DNA from: JANRLJ01 sp034437895
Lineage (GTDB): Bacteria; Chloroflexota; Anaerolineae; Aggregatilineales; Phototrophicaceae
Assembly (NCBI GenBank): GCA_034437895.1
Contig: DAOTTO010000565.1
Span: forward strand, 1-11,705
DNA: 11,705 nucleotides
Direction of reading: 5' to 3'
In this document: one piece after another, positions 6,845-11,705 of the stretch
How positions within the stretch are numbered: position 1 is the stretch's first letter
Layout: each line of letters starts with the position of its first letter
Position numbers and translations under genes: made by a program
The notes under the pieces: generated by a model
What the model was told of the DNA's origin: nothing
What the model saw: the letters and a program-made list of their open reading frames with translations, nothing else
The model's database searches: none

Positions 6845-9562
6845 TGTGTCGTCTTCGTCGGATGTTTTCTGCTGCATCCCGTCGAAGTAGCCGGAAAGCC
6901 ATTTGATGGTATCAATCGCACTTTGAGGCTGTTGATCGCCCTTCAAGAGGCCTCGTTCAATATCGTCTCCGCGTCGTCCGAAGGCTGCTTTGCTGCGGCT
7001 GTCCGCCATTAAAATCACAATTTGAGCGAGTTCTTTGAGGTTTTTCGCCAATACTTTGCGCTCGTCGGGGGTGAGTTCGGACTGGCGCGAGTCTAATTCG
7101 GCACGAACCGTCGGCTGATCGAATGCGATGGCCTGCCGTCCGTCGCGGTCAAAAGAATCGGAGATCGTCTGGAGGATCGTATAGGTTGTGCCGATGGCAT
7201 CCGCGAAATCTTCTAAAGAGCGCTTGCCGAGCATTTTACGGACGGCGAGTGTCGTCTGGGCGATGGCGTGGACTTCTTCGAGAACGCGCTTGCCGTCAAG
7301 CGTTTTTTCCAATGCCTGTAAGCGGATAGTGGGCTGGGTGTGAATCCAGTCGCGCCAATGGGTGATGAGGTAGAGACGAGTCGTCGCGCTCCATTGAACA
7401 CCTTCCCACAGGCGCAGGAGATTTTCAGTCAAGGATGTATCTTCGGGCAGGGCTTCGATGAGGGCAATAAGGCGTTTGCCGGCGGGACGAGCGATGGTTT
7501 CCGATTTGGTTTCGGTGGCGGTTTGCAGCATACGCCATAAGATTTCTGGTTGCAGCATAGGCGCTTGATTTTGGTGAATTAAACGGGCGACTTGCTCAAT
7601 CAGTGGCAGCATGTTTTTGTGCCAAGCACGATTAGCGATGAGACGGAGGTAGGTGTTTACGGCTTGCTGCGGTGTGATCGTTTCGTCGCCCATCACCTGC
7701 CCGACAACGTTCAAAACCTGATCTGGCGGTAAGGCGCTGTTTTGGAGGGCGGCGGTCAGCAGCGGGAAAAGCGCTTCATGTTGGGCAAGCTGTGCGACTA
7801 ATAGACGGAAAAGATCGATTTGCCCGGCGATGATGGCGAGCGTTAACAGACGTTCCAGTGCTTCCGGCATCAGCCAACTGCTTCCATCCGTCGCAAGCTG
7901 CGTTAGGATGTGACTCGGTTGGAGATAATCGGGGACGGTATTTACCACGCCATCGGTGGAAAGTGTCCAGAGAAAGTCGATATTAGTCAAAGTGATTACA
8001 GCGCTTATATGATCTCTAACGGCCTGATGCAGCAGCGCTAAGGCGATTTCGCGGCCTAATGCAAGTGATGTTGTAAACGCTTCGGGATTATGTTCGCGTA
8101 GCGCTGGGCCAAGCGGGTAGGGGAGCGCCGCGACGATGGACAAATCATCCAGCAGCATCTCTAATGACGCGGGGAGTCTTTTGGAGGCCAACATCAAAAG
8201 TTGATAACCTAAATCCCCATCGTCATAGGTGCGTTTTTGCGCTGCCAATAAGCCTTCTTGCAGCACTTCGCCCAATTGATAGGCGGCGGGTTCACGGGCG
8301 ATCAGCTTCATCCAGCTTATCAACGTTTCGCCATCGCCGTCGTTAATGGCGACTCGCAGCGAGACAACGGCAGCCGTCTGTAAACGAGGCAGCCAGCGTT
8401 CATTCATCTTTTGGCTGAGGTGGGTGCGAATAAACAGATAGACTGAATCGGGTTCGGTTTCCAAGGCATTTGTCAGCACTTGATTCAGTAGTTGGTCGAG
8501 TTCCGCGTCTTCGTCCATCGCCCGTGCGACCATCTCCGCCGCTTCGGTATCGCGTTCTTGTAGGGCATGATAAAGCAGGCGTTCCGCATATCGGCCTAAA
8601 AGTGCGCCTGCTGGGGGTGCGTCCCCTTTGATGACGGCTTTGATTTGCTCAATGGCAACTGTGTGATCGGAAAGCACCTGCACATCAAGCAGATAGCGTT
8701 CTGCGACTTGCGCGAGGCCATCTTGTAGGGATTTTCCGGGCATGAGGGTGGCAGCCATTAAGTCCATTGAGCGCAGTTCAGCCGTAAAAGATTTGATGTC
8801 TCCCTGCCAGAGCGCAACTAAGGAGCGCATGTAAGGCGAGTCGAGTAGGGTGTCTGGCAAGTTGATGCCTGCCTTGAAATCGACAATCCAACGATCCGTC
8901 AGTATGTTGGTTTCGGTAAAGATGATGCGGGCTGATGTTGGAAATGTGACGACATTCGTAGAAAAGGTAATCTCTAACCGTGCCGGGGCAGGCAGCAGCA
9001 TCATTAAACCTTGTACAAGGTCCAGCCGCGCTTCCGCATCGGATGAAAATCCATAAATGAGCAGGCCGCGCTCATCTAAAGCCGCGCCCAACATCTTGAG
9101 TATAATTTGCATGTCGCCATAAATGGGATCGGCTAACATCTTATTGAATAACAAAAGTCGTTTGTCTGCTGTCCACGTAAGGGTTGGCGGGAGGTCTAAA
9201 GGCTTTAGGAGTTGGGGGGTGTCCTGCTGCATAAAATCAATTAATGTGGGTTCTTCCAAGATTTCAATCAGTGATTTGATGCTGCCCGCCATCGCTTGGA
9301 GAGCCAAGCGCGGGAGCAGGACGTAATGTGTTATGGAGTGTTCACCATTATGCGCCCGCGCCAGAATAAACATGTCGCTGATGCCGGAAGCATTGCCAGC
9401 GGCATCAAAAATGCCGACGGCATAAGGTGATTGCGGGGAAACATCCACCGAAACGCAGTCGCGCAAGGCGGCGGCCTCTTCTGGCGTTAAGTTTTGACTT
9501 ATTGCCAAGAGTCCCGACGACCCATAGATAAAATGTGCCAAACTGCTCTGTGGATAAATCAT
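6842..9562 (-). CDS. Large GAP1-like (GTPase-associated protein 1-like) protein
   Basis: This is a complete 906-residue protein with no signal peptide or membrane helix, so it is probably cytoplasmic. The N-terminal part (about 1-105), with HFIYGSSGLLAISQNL (10-25) followed later by ITHYVLLPRLALQAM (77-91), resembles the GAP1 N-terminal domain as I remember it. A second region with LVQGLMMLLP and R195-LEITFST resembles the GAP1 middle domain. From about 260 to the acidic end (SDEDDT) it is a long, Leu/Ala-rich series of predicted helices, like a helical-repeat scaffold. No nucleotide-binding P-loop or catalytic motif was found. GAP1 proteins are known mainly from association with GTPase-centred bacterial systems, but no GTPase is in this window. 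The assignment is from pattern memory. The coding call is secure; the family is moderate. It converges on the PBP gene, with its stop inside that gene's terminator T-tract. Confidence 0.9.
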   Translation of the reverse strand: MIYPQSSLAHFIYGSSGLLAISQNLTPEEAAALRDCVSVDVSPQSPYAVGIFDAAGNASGISDMFILARAHNGEHSITHYVLLPRLALQAMAGSIKSLIEILEEPTLIDFMQQDTPQLLKPLDLPPTLTWTADKRLLLFNKMLADPIYGDMQIILKMLGAALDERGLLIYGFSSDAEARLDLVQGLMMLLPAPARLEITFSTNVVTFPTSARIIFTETNILTDRWIVDFKAGINLPDTLLDSPYMRSLVALWQGDIKSFTAELRSMDLMAATLMPGKSLQDGLAQVAERYLLDVQVLSDHTVAIEQIKAVIKGDAPPAGALLGRYAERLLYHALQERDTEAAEMVARAMDEDAELDQLLNQVLTNALETEPDSVYLFIRTHLSQKMNERWLPRLQTAAVVSLRVAINDGDGETLISWMKLIAREPAAYQLGEVLQEGLLAAQKRTYDDGDLGYQLLMLASKRLPASLEMLLDDLSIVAALPYPLGPALREHNPEAFTTSLALGREIALALLHQAVRDHISAVITLTNIDFLWTLSTDGVVNTVPDYLQPSHILTQLATDGSSWLMPEALERLLTLAIIAGQIDLFRLLVAQLAQHEALFPLLTAALQNSALPPDQVLNVVGQVMGDETITPQQAVNTYLRLIANRAWHKNMLPLIEQVARLIHQNQAPMLQPEILWRMLQTATETKSETIARPAGKRLIALIEALPEDTSLTENLLRLWEGVQWSATTRLYLITHWRDWIHTQPTIRLQALEKTLDGKRVLEEVHAIAQTTLAVRKMLGKRSLEDFADAIGTTYTILQTISDSFDRDGRQAIAFDQPTVRAELDSRQSELTPDERKVLAKNLKELAQIVILMADSRSKAAFGRRGDDIERGLLKGDQQPQSAIDTIKWLSGYFDGMQQKTSDEDDT

Positions 9563-9592
9563 AAATCCCCACTGATGCGACTAACCCGCAGC

Positions 9593-9621
9593 ATTGTAGC
9601 GGATTCTTAAGGGGTTTGCAT
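9593..9621 (-). promoter_or_regulatory. Candidate promoter for the GAP1-like gene
   Basis: On the minus strand TACAAT (9598-9593) is a strong -10 match. ATGCAA (9621-9616), 17 bp upstream, is a weak -35. This lies in the 75-bp gap after the TfoX-like gene and would give a leader of about 25-30 nt before the ATG at 9562. No terminator hairpin was seen in this gap. Confidence 0.4.
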
Positions 9622-9637
9622 ATCGACAGCGTTTGGT

Positions 9638-9967
9638 TTAGCCTGCCACGAATTGAATCGACTCTTCAAAAAGGCTAATATCCTGACGGAAATCGTCGGT
9701 AAGTGTGTGGCGTATTGAAACCCATTCGCGCCAAATAACACCTTCGCCGGGTTCAAACGGGTGCATGTCCTCATGCGCTCCAATCAGCGCTTTGACCTTT
9801 TCTTCGGGGAGTTTTATCGCCACACCTTTGCCAGCGACAAACGCAAATACCCGTCCGCCAACTTTATAAGCGGGATAGCCGAAGGCTTTTCCACCTTTAA
9901 CGCCGGGAATGGTGAGCAGAAGATCATCAAGTAAGGTTTTTTGTTCGGGGTTAAATTTTGTTTCCAT
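9638..9967 (-). CDS. TfoX/Sxy-like small protein
   Basis: This 109-residue soluble protein resembles single-domain TfoX_N-superfamily proteins. The helix (9-19, QKTLLDDLLLT) is followed by GVKGGKAFGYPAYKVGGRVF (22-41), then VAIKLPEEKVKALI and PFEPGEG...REWV. The GKAFGYPAYKVGGRVFAFV stretch corresponds to the typical MFG...VDGKxFA signature of the family. The named member Sxy/TfoX is a competence regulator, but most short homologues have no known function, and the C-terminal TfoX domain is absent here. Only 9 bp separate it from the upstream Nudix stop, and its GAGGA Shine-Dalgarno overlaps that stop, so the two are very probably translated from one message. The DNA-uptake role should not be assumed. 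MmcQ/YjbR-like proteins are an alternative family. Confidence 0.82.
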   Translation of the reverse strand: METKFNPEQKTLLDDLLLTIPGVKGGKAFGYPAYKVGGRVFAFVAGKGVAIKLPEEKVKALIGAHEDMHPFEPGEGVIWREWVSIRHTLTDDFRQDISLFEESIQFVAG

Positions 9968-9973
9968 ATATAG

Positions 9974-9978
9974 TCCTC
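9974..9978 (-). promoter_or_regulatory. Shine-Dalgarno of the TfoX-like gene overlapping the Nudix stop codon
   Basis: GAGGA (9978-9974) sits 6 nt before the ATG at 9967 and shares its first two bases with the TGA stop (9979-9977) of the Nudix gene. This arrangement suggests translational coupling. Confidence 0.75.
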
Positions 9979-10600
9979 AATCAAAATCGGTGGGCAAATC
10001 GGGGTTGCGGTGATGTTCAAAAAAGCGTTTAAGCTGCCCCATCGTGACACGCCCTTGTGACAAATCCGTCGGAAGTTCATCTTCACGGAAGAAAGCGACT
10101 TCTGACGTTTCTAGGCTGTTTGTGGCCTCGCCGCCCGTGATTTCGCACAGGAAAAAGACTTTGTAGATATAAAACATATCCGGCGGATGTCCGTGCTTAG
10201 TCTTATCAAGAAGCGCGAGGAGTTTCGTCGCTTTGACGATGTAGCCGGATTCCTCATATACTTCGCGCACAGTGCTTTCGGCAGGTGTTTCGTTTACATC
10301 TGCCCAACCACCGGGCAGCGTCCAACGATTATTATCCAACGTCTCGCGCACCATCAAGAGCGCATCGTCTTTAAAGACTACGCCACGCACATCCATGCGG
10401 GGTGTCGAGGGGCCATACTGCTGCGCGAATAAATCGCGGACGATACTTAAATCAGTGTCGCTATAAGTGGCGACGATTTCCGCCAAAATGTCGGTAATTT
10501 GTACGTAGCGCTGCTTATCATAAGGATTTTGGGTGTAGTTCAGCCCGGTTTGCACGATACTTTGCAGGGATCGAGTCCATTCCAGCCATTTGGGTTCCAA
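9977..10600 (-). CDS. Nudix hydrolase with N-terminal Nudix_N-like domain
   Basis: This 207-residue protein should hydrolyse a nucleoside diphosphate linked to another group, with Mg2+ bound by the Nudix box. The box matches GX5EX7REUXEEXGU exactly at 98-120: G98, E104, R112, E113, E116, E117, G119. Residues 1-66 (WLEWTRSLQ...NPYDKQRYVQITDILAEI) resemble the helical Nudix_N extension found in YjhB-type, ADP-ribose-pyrophosphatase-annotated proteins. The core starts at about 68 with RMDVRGVVF. The substrate cannot be told from sequence. The start is TTG, chosen because GGAG lies 6 nt upstream and no in-frame ATG gives the full Nudix_N region. It follows the response regulator gene by 63 bp containing a hairpin, and is coupled to the TfoX-like gene downstream. 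Confidence 0.94.
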   Translation of the reverse strand: MEPKWLEWTRSLQSIVQTGLNYTQNPYDKQRYVQITDILAEIVATYSDTDLSIVRDLFAQQYGPSTPRMDVRGVVFKDDALLMVRETLDNNRWTLPGGWADVNETPAESTVREVYEESGYIVKATKLLALLDKTKHGHPPDMFYIYKVFFLCEITGGEATNSLETSEVAFFREDELPTDLSQGRVTMGQLKRFFEHHRNPDLPTDFD

Positions 10601-10606
10601 GGTGAT

Positions 10607-10610
10607 CTCC
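10607..10610 (-). promoter_or_regulatory. Shine-Dalgarno fixing the TTG start of the Nudix gene
   Basis: GGAG (10610-10607) lies 6 nt before TTG at 10600-10598. This is the main support for a non-ATG start there. Confidence 0.65.
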
Positions 10611-10631
10611 GAATTTATCGGGTGAGAAAGT

Positions 10632-10653
10632 GGGGCATCCTGTGTGATGCCCC
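10632..10653 (-). terminator. Hairpin between response regulator and Nudix genes (no clear U-tract)
   Basis: GGGGCATC (10632-10639) and GATGCCCC (10646-10653) form a perfect 8-bp stem with a 6-nt loop, just past the response regulator stop. In the direction of transcription it is followed by ACTTTCTC rather than a run of T. It may be a leaky terminator, an attenuator or an mRNA 3'-end stabiliser that sets the ratio of regulator to downstream genes. Confidence 0.5.
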
Positions 10654-10663
10654 GAATGAAGAT

Positions 10664-11350
10664 TTAGCGATTCGCAAAGCGGTAGCCGACACCGCGTGAG
10701 GTCAGGATATAATCGGGTTGTTCGGGGTTGGTCTCTAATTTTTGGCGCAGATAATGTACATACAACTTGAGGCTGTCGATGGCATCACCATATTCTTCGC
10801 CCCATGCTTGGGTGACGAGTTCTGTGCGAGTGACGACGCGCCCGGCATTCCGCACCAAGACACCGAGCAGATTAAATTCTTTCGGCGTGAGATGTTTGAT
10901 CTCGTTGCGGACGTAAACTTCGCGGTTCATAAAGTTCACGCGGAAGTCGCCGCCATCGAAGATCAGTTCTTCGCTCATGTTGGGGCGGGGGGAGCGGCGT
11001 AGGTGCGCTTTAACCCGTGCGACCAATTCATCGTTATCATAGGGTTTGACAACATAATCATCTGCGCCCATTTCTAACCCTTTAACGACATCTTTAACAT
11101 CGCTGCGGGCGGTGAGGAAGATAATCGGCACATCAGACATTTCTCGCATCCGTTTGCAAACTTCCCAGCCATCCATATCTGGCATCATAATGTCCAGCAG
11201 CACCAGATCAGGCTGGTAACGATAGGCTTTCCGTAGTCCTTCTTCAGCGCGATAGGCTTTTATCACCTCGAATCCGCGCCGTTCCAGCAGCATCCCGATC
11301 AACTGTACAGTGGGTTCTTCATCATCGACAACCAGAATTTTTTCTGCCAT
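10664..11350 (-). CDS. OmpR/PhoB-family response regulator
   Basis: The protein is 228 residues counted from the ATG at 11350-11348. The receiver domain (about 3-118) has the acidic pair D9/D10, phosphoacceptor D53 in LLDIMMP, T80 in FLTAR, Y99 and K102 in VVKPYD. The C-terminal winged-helix DNA-binding domain (about 127-226) shows LTPKEFNLLGVL, RVVTRTELVTQAWG, the recognition-helix region SLKLYVHYLRQKL and the wing RGVGYRF. It should be phosphorylated by a sensor kinase and then bind promoters; no histidine kinase is in the window. An upstream in-frame GTG at 11404 would add 18 residues, which do not fit the family, whose proteins normally begin just before the ILVVDDE strand. The ATG has only a distant GGAG, 11 nt away. 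A 63-bp gap with a hairpin separates it from the Nudix gene, so partial cotranscription is possible. Confidence 0.96.
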   Translation of the reverse strand: MAEKILVVDDEEPTVQLIGMLLERRGFEVIKAYRAEEGLRKAYRYQPDLVLLDIMMPDMDGWEVCKRMREMSDVPIIFLTARSDVKDVVKGLEMGADDYVVKPYDNDELVARVKAHLRRSPRPNMSEELIFDGGDFRVNFMNREVYVRNEIKHLTPKEFNLLGVLVRNAGRVVTRTELVTQAWGEEYGDAIDSLKLYVHYLRQKLETNPEQPDYILTSRGVGYRFANR

Positions 11351-11590
11351 AGGATTGTTTGCTCCGTTAACCTGCGCGGTACAAAGTACTAACTGAATAA
11401 ACACAATTTATCACGGTACGATATAGGGCGCAAGTGGGTAGAACGTAGATATTACGTTTGTATGTAGTTTAAGGGGACGGATTTCCGCTTAATTTATAAC
11501 CTATTTGAGGTATTTTGTTTTATAAACGTTTTTTTATAGTTAGATTAACCTCAGTTTTGGATAGCGCACTTTGATTAACTTTTATAATGT
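11351..11590 (-). promoter_or_regulatory. AT-rich upstream region of the response regulator, with candidate promoter
   Basis: No gene was seen in these 240 bp. On the minus strand TTGCGC (11433-11428) and TAAATT (11410-11405) have a 17-bp spacer and could drive the regulator with a start near 11398, which would exclude the upstream GTG start. CGGTAC occurs twice (11377-11382 and 11414-11419), 37 bp apart. TGAGGT (11506-11511) and ACCTCA (11548-11553) form a loose inverted repeat. The stretch from about 11440 to 11590 is noticeably richer in A/T than the coding regions. Confidence 0.35.
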
Positions 11591-11701
11591 CCTCATCCCC
11601 CGACCCCTTCTCCATTGCATGGCGAAGGGGAGAAAAACGGTTCACAATGGTTCTTTAAGTCCCCTCTCTACGAAGTGGGGAGGGGATTTAGGGGTGGGGA
11701 T
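11591..11701. repeat. MITE-like palindromic intergenic repeat (two hairpins)
   Basis: Two G/C-rich hairpins sit side by side. The first has arms 11604-11615 and 11619-11630 (11 of 12 pairs, loop TGC). The second has arms 11661-11671 and 11675-11685 (11 pairs with two G-T wobbles, loop GAA). The outer ends are inverted: ATCCCC-CG-ACCCC starting at 11595 mirrors GGGGTGGGGAT ending at 11701. C-rich CCTCAYCCCC...GGGGTGRGG palindromes of this style are, from memory, multicopy intergenic elements in Chloroflexota and some other phyla. There is no transposase. Only one copy is in this window, so copy number is not shown here, and the right boundary may lie past the edge. Confidence 0.7.
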
Positions 11702-11705
11702 AGAA

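Noticed and set aside
9814..10086. 90-codon minus-strand open frame
   Set aside because: It overlaps both the Nudix and TfoX-like genes in another frame; those have clear family motifs.
11377..11419. CGGTAC direct repeat as an autoregulatory operator
   Set aside because: The 37-bp spacing does not fit the 10-11 bp tandem sites of OmpR/PhoB regulators, and a 6-bp repeat can occur by chance.
11583..11588. Perfect TATAAT on the plus strand near the right edge
   Set aside because: The only TTGATT is 6 bp away and no -35-like hexamer is at 16-18 bp. No gene is visible downstream before the window ends.
11589..11660. Short ORF starting MSSSPDPFS inside the right-edge repeat
   Set aside because: It is only about 23 codons, made from hairpin arms, with no ribosome binding site.

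Overview
The window looks like a chromosomal segment from a Chloroflexota bacterium, probably Anaerolineae-like. This is an inference from protein style: a kinase-fold protein with lineage-odd motifs, a class A penicillin-binding protein (PBP) with a huge cytoplasmic N-terminus and a PTPTPAP-type tail, and a C-rich palindromic intergenic repeat. No rRNA or other phylogenetic marker is present to confirm it. No tRNA, CRISPR array, transposase or phage gene was seen.

Layout. Positions 1-1013 (minus) hold the N-terminal 337 residues of a Ser/Thr-kinase-like protein that runs off the left edge. It diverges across about 200 bp from a complete cytoplasmic PP2C phosphatase (1216-2301, plus). Next on the plus strand is a 1440-residue bifunctional transglycosylase/transpeptidase PBP (2471-6793), ending at a clear intrinsic terminator. 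Converging on that terminator is a 906-residue, mostly helical protein (6842-9562, minus) that resembles GTPase-associated protein 1 (GAP1). Further right, all on the minus strand and transcribed leftward, are an OmpR-type response regulator (10664-11350), a Nudix hydrolase with a TTG start (9977-10600), and a small TfoX/Sxy-like protein (9638-9967) that is tightly coupled to the Nudix gene. The last 355 bp carry no gene: an AT-rich regulator upstream region, then a MITE-like double-hairpin repeat at the right edge.

How the genes may work together. The kinase-like protein and PP2C form a plausible opposing phosphorylation pair, and the neighbouring PBP has about 520 cytoplasmic residues that such a pair could regulate. 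This is the most interesting idea here. It parallels known Ser/Thr kinase/PP2C control of cell-wall synthesis, but no PASTA domain is visible and the link is inferred from position only. The response regulator, Nudix and TfoX-like genes could share a transcript. No partner histidine kinase is in view.
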